DNA of 64,000 nucleotides, taken from Sequoia sempervirens. Lineage: Eukaryota; Streptophyta; Pinopsida; Cupressales; Cupressaceae. Position 1 is the stretch's first letter. The number at the start of each line of letters is the position of its first letter. Of the stretch, positions 1 to 13,300 are shown in pieces. The notes below the pieces were generated by a model. It was not told the DNA's origin and made no database searches. It saw only the letters and a list, made by a program, of their open reading frames with translations. The translations under genes and the position numbers were made by a program. The stretch is taken from positions 122,407,394 through 122,471,393 of the forward strand of contig VDFB02252616.1 in the NCBI GenBank assembly GCA_007258455.2, read 5' to 3'.

Positions 1-2
1 TT

Positions 3-176
3 CTTGTAGGTTGTATGCCTTATGATAAGATTAGAAACCTATTAAACTATGATCTTTCTAAAGCTGAGAAAGTGGAGAGCAATATTACAAAGATTGACCC
101 AGGAAGAGATAACAAAAGAGTTAATTTAGGGTTAAAACAAAAAGAAATTTTTAGGCGTACGTGTAGAGGCTGAGAG
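3..176 (+). other. Short open frame at window edge, unidentified
   Basis: A 57-codon frame is open from the first bases of the window to a TGA, so it may be the end of an exon or a gene fragment. It is lysine and asparagine rich. The start (LVGCMPYDKIRNLL) faintly recalls the GFMPY-type segment of S1 RNA-binding domains in plastid proteins, but this rests on a few residues. No splice site or following exon was identified. Low confidence that it codes for anything. Confidence 0.15.
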
Positions 177-300
177 AAATTGACCTGGGCATGTACAAGA
201 TGAAGCCATGGAAAATGAATTACCTCAAGATTTTGTAGAAATGCTCTCAAGGATTTGTTTCTATCAACAATTTAAATGCATGAACAAGGTAGATATTTTT

Positions 301-532
301 GACACTAACTCCCATCCACAAGTAAATCCATGAAGAAGGAAGAAGGCGGTGAACGAGAGAAAATGTAATGCAGAGGGTACACAACTCCCATCCATACTAA
401 ATCCATGAATGAATTTGACACCAACTCCCATCCATGGGAAAACTCATGAAGAAGGCAGAAGGTGGTGAATGAGAGTAAATGCCATGTAGAGGGAACACAA
501 CTCCCATCCACAGCAAATGCATGAATGAATGA
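301..532. repeat. 116-bp tandem duplication, two units
   Basis: Units 301-416 and 417-532 align along their whole length with scattered substitutions. Each starts GACAC(T/C)AACTCCCATCCA and each contains an internal second CAACTCCCATCCA. Small minus-strand frames across it (305-511, 397-597) are products of the repeat and are not called as genes. The remaining sequence to 883 holds nothing I recognise. Confidence 0.8.
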
Positions 533-898
533 TCAAGATGTATTCGATGGTCTTGCATCCTTTCTCCTGCAATAATAACCATGGATAGATAAAACAAAGC
601 TAGAAAACTTTATTGAGGGGATGGAGATGAATTAAATGCAAGTGGAATTGATTGTCTACAAATTTTTACTATGCTGACCTACTTGCCTCTGATCATCAGT
701 TACCAAAAAATGAACTACCTTACAATGTCGCGCCTCTGTGTTTTTTAGATGATGATGGAAAAAAATAGCTTTCGAAGCTCAAATAATGACACACATTCAG
801 CCTAACAAAAGATTAATTTTCTAAGATCAAAACTACTTTAAAAATATGACAATAAAGACCACCATTATTTAATAATAAATAAAGGGTATGTGTAGGAT

Positions 899-3800
899 TG
901 TGAGGCCCAACCCTATCTATAGATTTTGTCACACCTTGATAAGTTTAAATTGATGATTTAACCTAATTCCATGTTTAATATTTTGATTTTAGTATTAACT
1001 ATTGTAAATGATTATTGTGAGAAATTCTCTTCATTAAATGAAAATGAGAGAACTGTTAGGAATGAATGTGAGAAGATAATATTTAGATTCTTGAACAAGT
1101 ATCAGATGAAGAATACACTTAGATCGATATGAGCTAAGAAATTTTGTGTATCTAATATTAGTTTGAATCTCGCTAATAAGTTTCATGTTACTTGGGAAAT
1201 GATAATAGGTAGGAATAAAGTAGGACTTTGGAAGATCAGGGAGAAGTTTCCAGAAGGATCACTAGCCAAGAATCATCAAGGTAAATTTAAAAGATGACTC
1301 TAATCAATTAGAGGTATACCTAAGGAAGGGTAATTTGAGGAAAAATTATATAAATTAGATATCAAGTTGAATGATAAATTTTATTACAGGAAGGAGTGTC
1401 CAAGAGTAAATTTAGTAGTGTAAATAAAGTATTTAGCTAAGGTTAGGTTTCCATTATTATTTAATGAATGCTCAAAGTTTCCATCTTTTATAGGGAAAGG
1501 AAATGAATATATATGTGTACTATGATTTACTAACTATTGAATTGATCTTATTGATATTTTGAACAGGTATTTATTATATTTCTAACCTAACATGTATTTG
1601 GAAAAATGCATATGAGAGTAATGCCAAGGGTAAAAGGGAGAACAATCTACACCCAAGTCAAATATCTATCTTTTGAAATTTTGATTTTTGACCCTATGAC
1701 TTGGGAGGTAATTAGGGTTTTGTTTATGTTGTAATTGAGTGGAGGGTTTTAATGATTGGTGGCTTAGTGTAGGTACTTTTTGGATCCTTATGGATTATAC
1801 TCATGTGGTTAAGAGTGTAAGATCTATTAGGGTTTTCAAATCCTTAGTTAGGTCTTGAATTTCGAATTGGCCTTTAAAGTTGTCTTTTTAGGGTGTTGTA
1901 TGGTCAATTTCTTTGATATTAGTGCAAAAATAGACCCCTAAGGCCTATACCTATGGAAGGGGGACCTTTTGGACATGTGACTTTGTCCTTAGGGCATGAT
2001 ATGACCCTTCAATAGTCCACTCGAAAAAGTGTGACGAATTTGAGTCCTTGGGAGTTGGGAGAAGTGACTTGTCACTCTTCCACCACTCCCCAAAGTTCAT
2101 TAATGAACTTGGGAAGAGCATCAAGGCTTTCACATGTGTGAAGCCACCTTGTAAGGGATGTTGGGTAGAGTGTCATAGTACATTCCCCATCTCCCCAAAA
2201 GTCTCACACATGTGTGAGAACTTGTGGGGATGTGTGTTGAAAGATTAAATGAGAGAGTGACAAGTGTCTCTCTCTCATTCAAGTGAATTCAATTGAATTT
2301 CTATATACATGGATGCAAAAGAGAAAATGGATGTTACCCACTTCTCCTCTTGGAGAATTATTTTTGGAAATGGAAAAGTTTGGGAGAAGGAAAAAGGAAG
2401 AAAAATGGAAGAGGAGCAAGGAGCTCTCACATGTGAAGGAGGTGTTCAAGGGGCAAAATAAAGATACGTGATTTCTCCTCATTTCTATCAGCTTGTTTGA
2501 GTAGGAACTTTGTGTTGTGCTATTTTGTTATGGCTTTCAAATCAAGTGGGAAGTTCAAGTTTATGTATGGGTGAATTTAAAATTTGTTTAGTGGGTGGAT
2601 AGATAGTAAAATGGTAGTTAAGCTATTCTCTCACTCTTCCTACCTAAATCAATGGTAGTTGTTTGTTTCTTGCTCGGGGGTATGGCTAGAGCCCAAGAGG
2701 CTTCATGATGCCATTAAGGTAGGGTGGAGAGCAAGCCTTATTTTGTGTGTTACTCCTTGCATTCCTAAGTATTGGTTGTAATATCAAGGGATACTATATT
2801 GTTTAAACGAAAAGAAAAAGTTTTCCCTCTTCAGCATGTAAACCATTTATTGCATAGATATTAATGTAGCATTGTATGTTTAAAGAATGCATTCAACATC
2901 TTGTTATGAAGAATAAAAGAGTGGGATAGAGCAAGTTGCATCCTTTGGCATGTTATTTGAAATTTCATAGTTGTTATTTTTTTCTTAAAAGAATAGAACA
3001 AGTTGTAATTATTGGTATGATTTTTTTGGAAATTTCGTATTCGTATTTTCAAAAAAGAGAATAAATTTGTAATTATTGATATGTTCTTGTAATTCCATAT
3101 TTGTATTTTAAGATATATATATAGAGAGAGCAAGTATCATTGAGGTGTATGATTGCTTTCGCCTCTTGTGTTGTCCTTTAGAGAAAAAGTTGGAGCCAAG
3201 TTCTCCTTGAATGTTTAAAGGCATATTTGTATCTCCCATTGAAACTAACTAAACTAATAGTATGCTCATTTGAATGAAAAGGAGAGGGATTGGATTATGT
3301 GGGACTAAATGTGCATTTAAAAAAATATAACTTGTATATGTGAAGTTCAAGTAAGGAACATGAAATCCATGTACATTTGTAATTTAGTGGTATTTGGATA
3401 AACAAATCGTACATTCACTTAAGTTAAAGTTAGAAGATCTAATAACTAATCATTTTCAATACTTAAAAATGAAAAAAGTTGTTTTCTTATCTACAAAATA
3501 GTGTAGTAAATGAAGATGAAGAGAATACTTAAATAAATATTTTCTCTATTCAAGCTTATTTATATGTTAACAAGTTTGTATAGATAAATTTATATATATA
3601 TATATATATATCAAAGCAATGAGATTCAAGAGATACACATTGAAAACATAAAATAAAAAAATATGAAGTAAATTATTTTATCATATATATATATATATAT
3701 ATATAATAAAACATATATAATATTCCTTGAATATATATGCTTTCAATATGTATTATATTTAATATTTAAAACAAAAGGGTTAAAAGGTTAAAAAGAAGAT

Positions 3801-5870
3801 AGAGATAAGTTTTAAAAAAAAGTTAAAAAAATAAAAAATAAAATCAATTTAAGAATTAATGAGCCGAGCCCATATGGGACGCAACTATGGGAGACTTGCC
3901 ACCATTTATCTCTGTGTTAAATATTAAGGGCACAGTAAAAAATAAAAAAAATAAAAATAGCATGATTCAAAGAACAGTAATAAATGAATAATTTATTTGT
4001 CTGTTTATTTATATAACGTTTGAGGTACAATAATAAATAAACAAAATATATAAGTACAAAGATTTATATAAATAGATATATCCATTTTTGTGCTGTATGT
4101 TATTTAATAGCAACAAATTTAAAATTGATATTTTTCATGACACTGAAGAGATTTATATAAATAAAAATCTGCTCTCTTTTCATTTCAGCTATTATCCATT
4201 TTTGTGCAGTAAGTTATTTAATAGCAGCAAATTTAAAATAGATATTTTTCATGACAGTAAAAAGTTACATATTTAAATATATATAAATATTTACACAGTT
4301 ACATATTTATATATATAAATATATATATAACATTCTTTTATATATGAAAGGGCATCAATAAAAATAAATAAATACAATCCAACACTCATATTTATGTGTA
4401 AAAATATACACATATATATAGTTACAAATATATTTATGTATTACATATTTGCATACATATGTGTATATTTTAATATGACTGCATGAGTCATGAAATGAAT
4501 CCACAAATAAATAAATGATATGCAGCAATAAAACTTTGACAATGAAAGTAAGTACTCATCCAATAAATAAAATAAAAATACATATATATTTAAGCACTCA
4601 GCAGCAACAAATTTTATATGGAGAAATGTAAGTAGTAAGGGAATGAAACAGGGGATTATATGCATTTAAGTGAAATAAATAAAGAATATATGAGTTTATG
4701 TACAACAAAAATGATGGAGCATATTAGAGATATACTAAAGATGGAATCCTAAAATCTATGAAAAAAAAATGAATGGCAGTTTTTTTTTATGTCAATTTTA
4801 CAACAGTAAAAAGATTGAAATAGTTAAAACTTAAACCCTCTTAGCCACCACTCATGTCTTTTCCAGCACCAACTCATTTTACCTCAGCATTCTGCAGATC
4901 GACTTCTTGGGCCTGTAAACAACACGTCTGAGAAGAAACTCTTCTTTATAGCAAAAGAATATTTGTTGATCTTACCTCAAAAAAATTAAAAAATAGACAA
5001 ATAAAATGAAATCTGTAGAGCAAAAATGCTAGGAAGAAACCCTCCTTTATGCCCTCCCTGCAGTAAATAAATAAATACAGAGTACCTCTCCCCTGCATTT
5101 CTGCCGCCGAACTCTTCTCAAGGGAAATAACGAATGAAGCAAAATGATTAGGGTTAGTGCTTGTATGTAATCAATTAGGGTTTCCTTACATATATACTTT
5201 TTCTTTTTCTATTTCTTTTTTTATATGATTATAATCTTATATATTTTAAGTTAATAAATGCAATTAGTTAAGATTAATTCTTTTTCAACAATATATGTTG
5301 CTTCTATGATCTTATTAAGTTGTACACATTATTTAAATATGAATATATTTCAAGCGTAATTAAATTTTTTAAATTGATGGATTATTATTAATTAAATATA
5401 AAGTTTGATTATCTAAATAGGAAGAAGAAAAAGATAAATTGGTGTTAAAAAAAAAGAGAGAAGTAAATAAGCATTTTATTTACTTGCCAGCTATAAATTT
5501 ATAAGTATATTATAGAAGTACTTTAATGGGATAGAAAATAATAAAACTTAATGTTATGTTAATCTAATTAAGTGTAAGGATATTGTTAAATTATGAATTA
5601 GGGATTTAAAATTTAAAATTTATTAGATTTTGTGTATTGCAAAGAATTTAGAAGTTTGGCTTGGCTATATTAGTTAGAGTTTAAAATTACAACCTCCATG
5701 CAAGGATAGTAGATCCCCAATGAAGTAAAGTTAAACCATATATTTGTTTTGGTAGCGTTTGTGTATGACCCAAATCAAAATGTGGCATGGCAGAGTAATA
5801 ATTAACTTAATTAAAGTTTAAAAAAAAAAAAAATAGTTAGGTTTTCTAGTGAAAATTTTGGGGCATTACA
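899..5870 (+). repeat. 5' LTR of the LARD-like element (4,972 bp)
   Basis: Begins TG and ends CA. It pairs with 10315-15267 almost base for base. It holds AT microsatellites (about 3590-3611 and 3683-3705) and A/T-rich low-complexity sequence at 3500-5400. Short frames in it (for example 1951-2133 and 2283-2471) recur identically placed in the other LTR and show no protein family; I treat them as chance. A length near 5 kb is extreme for an LTR. Confidence 0.93.
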
Positions 5871-5872
5871 CT

Positions 5873-5885
5873 TGGTATCAGAGCC
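5873..5885 (+). other. Primer binding site (initiator Met tRNA)
   Basis: TGGTATCAGAGCC lies two bases after the 5' LTR. It is complementary to the 3' end of plant initiator methionine tRNA, the usual primer for plant LTR retrotransposon minus-strand DNA synthesis. Confidence 0.92.
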
Positions 5886-8800
5886 CTAGGTTGCAACTCT
5901 AGGGAACTCTGGGAACAATTTGGGCATTAAGGGTTGTGTGTGTGTGGATAAATATGCAAACCTCCTTGTGGTTGCTAGAATAAAATATTGTAATGAAAAT
6001 CCTAGATGACTTACCTTGTATAGAAAAGGAGGATATAGAAGTTAATATCCAACCTAGTTAGAGTTGTGATGCACCTAATGGTCAAAGATTGAATGAAATC
6101 CATGGTTAAAACAAATGTTTTATTGAAAGCATTTGATCTTTAAGAATTAATCAAGCAAAATAGGTTCTCTTGATTTAAGTAAGGTGGAGGACTTAGTCTA
6201 GCTAACAAGGGTTAAGAGGTTAATCTAGTCTTTTGGCATTAAACTTATTAAAACTTAAAAAGGTATAATTGAGTTCTGAAACATAGTCTTTTTATAAAGT
6301 GCAAAAATAGTGTTATAAGACATCATAATGTGTATTAATAAAGAAACATTATTTTGTTGGCTTCCTTAGTCAATAATTATAAAATACAATAGTAATGCTA
6401 CTTCTTGAAGTTATGGTTGTTTTGGAAGCAACATATTTTCTTACAGGAACCTTAATAAAAATAAAGAATAGAAGTTATACTTTTGAGATTTATCACTAGA
6501 TAAAGGAAGGGACTATATGAACCTCTAAAGGGGATTAATGTGTTAAAGGTTGTGGTTGAATAAGGTTAGATCTCTAAACCATTAAATTGATTAAATCAAT
6601 TTGACAACAAGAATGGAATTAAAAAAAAAAAAAAAACCACAAACTGTGTATTATGAGGAATTTGAGCAACCATATAGTTAGATTCAAACTCTTAACAAAG
6701 ATTAAAACTAAACCTTTAGGGTGTAGGTTGTTTGACAAAAATAAATAAATTAAGGACTTGTTTACAAATTTGTATTAATACACACATAAACTAAGAATCT
6801 TTTACACCTTGACCATGGAATTTATAGATCCTATTCTATTACCAAAAGGTATTGATTTACATATAAGTGTATAAGGGTTAATCTCGTGAAGCAACAAACA
6901 ATTCACTTTATGGTTGGTAAGAAAAAAATAAAATAAAAAAAATCATGTATATGATGGCATCAACTAAGGATAAAAGCCTTGCAATGCATAGTAAATCCAA
7001 TTTTTAAAAGGGGTCAAAATCATATTTTAGCTTGAATTAAATGGGAAAACTTTAAGTTATTCTAACACTTTTGCAAGTAAACAAAGACTTAGTGAATGTA
7101 ATAGAAATACAACAACTAATAAATCTTGGAGTTGTTTTACCAATAGACTAAAATAACAAATGATAGAACATGGTTCAAGTCATAGGTGAGAATGTATAGA
7201 AAGTTGCAACTAAGTTAAGATTGGTGAAAATCGAATTAGATAATGTATAAATAACTTAATTCTAGAAAATTAAACATACCTTTGTGATGAGACCATATCA
7301 AAATGTGAACTTGATGTTAAAACTTTATCTAGAATGCATGCTATTACTACTTTCCTTATAAATGAGCTAATAAATAAAGTCTTGTTGGAGCCAAAATAAG
7401 AAAGTATTGTATGTCTAATATGAAGTAATAACATATTCAATTAGGTGTTGACCTTTAAGGTTGCGTATATGTCACAAGAATTGAAGACTCAATTGTTTGA
7501 ATTTATAAATTAGGTGAGGAATTATGTAAAAAAAAAAAAAAATTGTGAATTGAATGATTGAGAAACTAAATGGTATCATCATGGACATGAAAATTTCCAT
7601 GAAAGACTCCCAACTGATGTTGTGCATTTCTAGATACCAATGACTAGTATTCTTGAGGAAAATATGTGTGTGTGTGTGTGAAAGAGAAACACACTGGAGA
7701 AAACTTAGAGGTAGGAATTGTTACTCATTGTATGTCTTTGTACCTTAAGAAGTTAGAAATAATTGTGATTACAAAAAAATTATGATTATAACATGTGATT
7801 AAATGAGTCAACCTTACGTAGTGAAATGCAATATTTGTTTAAAAATATATATAGATTAATGAGTTGTGAAAATTATTATTCTATGATTTATCATGTGTTT
7901 TATGAATTGAGTGTGCTTTCTTCTCTTGTATTATAATGTTTCAAAATTAAATGATTGATTAACTTCTTTATTGAGTAGAAAACATTCTTTATCATGTTGC
8001 AAAATATATATAATGGAATTACCATATGAATATGTTAGTGAACATGTAACAAACATAGTTGAATGAAAGAGGAAGGACAATATGGATTCAAATATAGAAA
8101 ACCAATATTGATCATATATGTGATTTTGGACAATGGATTAGTAAGATAAAAGTATGATATACCATGTATTGTTAAAACTAAGAAAATGGAGTACTACCTA
8201 GGCTATAGTTGTGCATCGTCTAGTGATTTCCTTTACATATGCAAAGTGAGTAGAGATTTACAAAATTGAGAAGAAAAGTGAGTTTCACCTAAAGAAAATG
8301 GAGTGTATTTAAGTACATTGATTTTGTTATGTTATATGAAAAATTTCATTGAGTGTATTGTGTTATGTCATGTGATGTGAGACCAGTAAATGTGTTGTGC
8401 CCAAGTATGAGATACAGGGTATCCGACTTGGGATAAGGGTGGTGGACGTCTAGTACAATCCCCTATGTGTACCCTTTGTGATGGTCCATTGTGTAAGTTA
8501 GCTAGTTAAGAAATGATGTAAACATGATATGTGTGGACGTGTGTTTATTAAATGCAATGTGATGTATTCCTTTGTGTTAGTCTTGTTTGTATGTTAAATG
8601 TGTACCCCTAGCGTTTGGTTCCCCCCTAATGGGAGTGTGATGCCAGCTAGTGTAAATAGGGGTTGAGAGGTACATGGTCTACCATTAGGAGATTATGAGC
8701 TCAGGGTGTTGTCCCTAATCCTGATAAAGGATCTATGTCAAGTCATTGTAATCTTCCCATGGATGTTGACTGTGGCCTACTCCCCCACGTATGAGAGCCA

Positions 8801-8890
8801 CACTTGTTGGTTCATAGTGCAAACCTATTCCTTGATGTTTATAACCCATGGGTAAAGGATGGAATAACATGGACTACCAGTGATTCATAC
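5886..8890 (+). other. Interior of LARD-like element, no coding domain seen
   Basis: AT-rich sequence with stops in all frames. I looked for zinc knuckle, DSG/DTG, YxDD and DDE motifs and saw none. It holds only short homopolymer A runs (about 6620-6636, 7527-7542) and a short TG run near 7665-7681. Confidence 0.6.
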
Positions 8891-8894
8891 TTAT

Positions 8895-9054
8895 GTGGTC
8901 AGGGACCACCAGTTACTCATATTCATGTGGTCAGGGACCACCAGTGCTTCATGTTTATGTGGTCAGGGACCACCAGTGATGTATATTAATGTGGTCGGGG
9001 ACCACCCATTATTCATATTTATGTGGTCAGGGACCACTAGTTATTGCATGCTAT
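8895..9054 (+). repeat. Five-unit 32-bp tandem array of hairpin-forming repeats
   Basis: GTGGTC starts at 8895, 8927, 8959, 8991 and 9023, exactly 32 bp apart. In most units GTGGTCAGGGACCAC forms a perfect 6-bp stem (GTGGTC/GACCAC) with a 3-base loop; the spacer reads CAGT..TTCATATTTAT with variation. A diverged sixth copy starts at 9067. It lies in the interior of the LARD-like element. The units are contiguous with no unique spacers, so it is not a CRISPR. Confidence 0.9.
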
Positions 9055-9730
9055 AATACTTATGATGTGGTTAGAGAACCACCATTCCCCTCCTCCCCTT
9101 AGGTGGCTTATCAAGTCACGTGGTGCTTGTAATGTGCAAATTTTATTATTGAAATATGAATTATTTGTAATTCTTGATTGATGTTTTATTTTATTATGCG
9201 CCAGCAATGTGTAATTTTACATTTATGTACTTGGGCTATTTAGCCATTTGGAAGTTGTTATATAGTCCGATTTGCCTCAAGGACTTGTTTAATTTTTCCT
9301 TTGAATTATGATTGGAAAGTTGCAATGTAGCTACAATTTACATTTATTTTGTTTCTCTTGAATTTATATGTTCCCTCTTGGGAGTTTTATTGAAACTTTG
9401 GTTTATGATCCTATGTTATTTAGTTTGAGGCTTTCTCCTTGGTTGCAAATTTGCTGGCATGTGTGGTGTAATGTGGAATTTGTAAACTGCCATATCCCGG
9501 GGGGTTCCCTGGCAGGTCGTATAGGGGAGTAGATGTGTTGGGGAATTATTTTGAAAGGGGTTGTGAATGGGACCGGTATGGGACGGTCATTAATCCATTC
9601 TTCCCTCATTCTATGATTATTCTTATCTATATGGAAGAGTCCTTAGAGAAGACCTTTGAGTGGTATCCAAGAAATATCCATCCTTATAAACCCCATTGTG
9701 TGAGCCTTGTGTTGTAAATTATGGTGTTGT

Positions 9731-9812
9731 ATGAGGATAGGTGCACCTAATTTGGGAAGAGCATCCTTTGCATGAGGATAGGCGCACCCGATTGGGAAGA
9801 GCATCCTTGCTA
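9731..9812 (+). repeat. 41-bp tandem duplication
   Basis: ATGAGGATAGGTGCACCTAA at 9731 recurs at 9772 as ATGAGGATAGGCGCACCCGA; both continue to GGGAAGAGCATCCTT. There are two units in the interior of the LARD-like element, with no associated frame. Confidence 0.8.
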
Positions 9813-10301
9813 TTGTTGTGTGTACATGTAAAAATTACAAGTAAATGTGATGTGTCGTACCTGTGAACTATGTGACAAAGATAGCAACAAATGATGCAAA
9901 TTTAATATTCTATGAGACATGAATTGATATTGGAACAAAAATAGTTTCTAACATCATGAGTGATGTTTATAATGAAAAAGGGAACCTTGAAGGGTATCCA
10001 AGGATGATAATGTGTTTAGATATATGTTGGTGTATTTTTTTATCAAGAATGTTAACAGCATGGATGACTACTAGTATTTGTTATATTGTGGGTATATCGA
10101 ATAAATGTTTTATGATGAAAAATTATGTTCTAAGTATTTAGGTGATTGGATTATGGAAGTGGTGTCTCTACACATGTAATGATGAATTAATGTTTTGTAC
10201 CTTTATGGTAAGATAATTAGTATATTTAACTTGTCATGTGTGTTTCCATACTGGGAATTAGAATTCCAAACCTTAATGACTTCCAGGAGGAAGTCCAATC
10301 T

Positions 10302-10314
10302 AAGGGGAGGGAGA
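10302..10314 (+). other. Polypurine tract of the LARD-like element
   Basis: AAGGGGAGGGAGA abuts the TGTGAGG start of the 3' LTR. Plus-strand DNA synthesis of the element would start here. It confirms plus orientation. Confidence 0.9.
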
Positions 10315-13300
10315 TGTGAGGCCCAACCCTATCTATAGATTTTGTCACACCTTGATAAGTTTAAATTGATGATTTAACCTAATTCCATGTTTAATATTTT
10401 GATTTTAGTATTAACTATTGTAAATGATTATTGTGAGAAATTCTCTTCATTAAATGAAAATGAGAGAACTGTTAGGAATGAATGTGAGAAGATAATATTT
10501 AGATTCTTGAACAAGTATCAGATGAAGAATACACTTAGATCGATATGAGCTAATAAATTTTGTGTATCTAATATTAGTTTGAATCTCGCTAATAAGTTTC
10601 ATGTTACTTGGGAAATGATAATAGGTAGGAATAAAGTAGGACTTTGGAAGATCAGGGAGAAGTTTCCAGAAGGATCACTAGCCAAGAATCATCAAGGTAA
10701 ATTTAAAAGATGACTCTAATCAATTAGAGGTATACCTAAGGAAGGGTAATTTGAGGAAAAATTATATAAATTAGATATCAAGTTGAATGATAAATTTTAT
10801 TACAGGAAGGAGTGTCCAAGAGTAAATTTAGTAGTGTAAATAAAGTATTTAGCTAAGGTTAAGTTTCCATTATTATTTAATGAATGCTCAAAGTTTCCAT
10901 CTTTTATAGGGAAAGGAAATGAATATATATGTGTACTATGATTTACTAACTATTGAATTGATCTTATTGATATTTTGAACAGGTATTTATTATATTTCTA
11001 ACCTAACATGTATTTGGAAAAATGCATATGAGAGTAATGCCAAGGGTAAAAGGGAGAACAATCTACACCCAAGTCAAATATCTATCTTTTGAAATTTTGA
11101 TTTTTGACCCTATGACTTGGGAGGTAATTAGGGTTTTGTTTATGTTGTAATTGAGTGGAGGGTTTTAATGATTGGTGGCTTAGTGTAGGTACTTTTTGGA
11201 TCCTTATGGATTATACTCATGTGGTTAAGAGTGTAAAATCTATTAGGGTTTTCAAATCCTTAGTTAGGTCTTGAATTTCGAATTGGCCTTTAAAGTTGTC
11301 TTTTTAGGGTGTTGTATGGTCAATTTCTTTGATATTAGTGCAAAAATAGACCCCTAAGGCCTATACCTATGGAAGGGGGACCTTTTGGACATGTGACTTT
11401 GTCCTTAGGGCATGATATGACCCTTCAATAGTCCACTCGAAAAAGTGTGACGAATTTGAGTCCTTGGGAGTTGGGAGAAGTGACTTGTCACTCTCCCACC
11501 ACTCCCCAAAGTTCATTAATGAACTTGGGAAGAGCATCAAGGCTTTCACATGTGTGAAGCCACCTTGTAAGGGATGTTGGGTAGAGTGTCATAGTACATT
11601 CCCCATCTCCCCAAAAGTCTCACACATGTGTGAGAACTTGTGGGGATGTGTGTTGAAAGATTAAATGAGAGAGTGACAAGTGTCTCTCTCTCATTCAAGT
11701 GAATTCAATTGAATTCCTATATACATGGATGCAAAAGAGAAAATGGATGTTACCCACTTCTCCTCTTGGAGAATTATTTTTGGAAATGGAAAAGTTTGGG
11801 AGAAGGAAAAAGGAAGAAAAATGGAAGAGAAGCAAGGAGCTCTCACAGGTGAAGGAGGTGTTCAAGGGGCAAAATAAAGATACGTGATTTCTCCTCATTT
11901 CTATCAGCTTGTTTGAGTAGGAACTTTGTGTTGTGCTATTTTGTTATGGCTTTCAAATCAAGTGGGAAGTTCAAGTTTATGTATGGGTGAATTTAAAATT
12001 TGTTTAGTGGGTGGATAGATAGTAAAATGGTAGTTAAGCTATTCTCTCACTCTTCCTACCTAAATCAATGGTAGTTGTTTGTTTCTTGCTCGGGGGTATG
12101 GCTAGAGCCCAAGAGGCTTCATGATGCCATTAAGGTAGGGTGGAGAGCAAGCCTTATTTTGTGTGTTACTCCTTGCATTCCTAAGTATTGGTTGTAATAT
12201 CAAGGGATACTATATTGTTTAAACGAAAAGAAAAAGTTTTCCCTCTTCAGCATGTAAACCATTTATTGCATAGATATTAATGTAGCATTGTATGTTTAAA
12301 GAATGCATTCAACATCTTGTTATGAAGAATAAAAGAGTGGGATAGAGCAAGTTGCATCCTTTGGCATGTTATTTGAAATTTCATAGTTGTATTTTTTTTT
12401 TAAAAAGAATAGAACAAGTTGTCATTATTGGTATGATTTTTTTGGAAATTTCGTATTCGTATTTTCAAAAAAGAGAATAAATTTGTAATTATTGATATGT
12501 TCTTGTAATTCCATATTTGTATTTTAAGATATATATATAGAGAGAGCAAGTATCATTGAGGTGTATGATTGCTTTCGCCTCTTGTGTTGTCCTTTAGAGA
12601 AAAAGTTGGAGCCAAGTTCTCCTTGAATGTTTAAAGGCATATTTGTATCTCCCATTGAAACTAACTAAACTAATAGTATGCTCATTTGAATGAAAAGGAG
12701 AGGGATTGGATTATGTGGGACTAAATGTGCATTTAAAAAAATATAACTTGTATATGTGAAGTTCAAGTAAGGAACATGAAATCCATGTACATTTGTAATT
12801 TAGTGGTATTTGGATAAACAAATCGTACATTCACTTAAGTTAAAGTTAGAAGATCTAATAACTAATCATTTTCAATACTTAAAAATGAAAAAGGTTGTTT
12901 TCTTATCTACAAAATAGTGTAGCAAATAAAGATGAAGATAATACTTAAATAAATATTTTTTGTATTCAAGTTTATTTATATGTTAACAAGTTTGTATATA
13001 TATATATCAAAGCAATGAGATTCAAGAGATACACATTGAAAACATAAAATAAAAGATATGAAGTAAATTATTTTATCATATATATATATATATATATATA
13101 ATAAAACATATATAATATTCCTTGAATATATATGCTTTCAATATGTATTATATTTAATATTTAAAACAAAAGGGTTAAAAGGTTAAAAAGAAGATAGAGA
13201 TAAGTTTTAAAAAAAAGTTAAAAAAATAAAAAATAAAATCAATTTAAGAATTAATGAGCCGAGCCCATATGGGACGCAACTATGGGAGACTTGCCACCAT

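Noticed and set aside
1951..2482. Paired small ORFs repeated at 11367-11898
   Set aside because: They are repeated because they lie in the two LTRs of one element; no family motif or codon bias supports them.
5873..5885. tRNA gene fragment
   Set aside because: Only the 13 bases complementary to the tRNA 3' end are present, placed directly after an LTR, so it is a primer binding site.
8895..9054. CRISPR-like array
   Set aside because: Units are contiguous 32-bp repeats with no unique spacers, in a plant retroelement.
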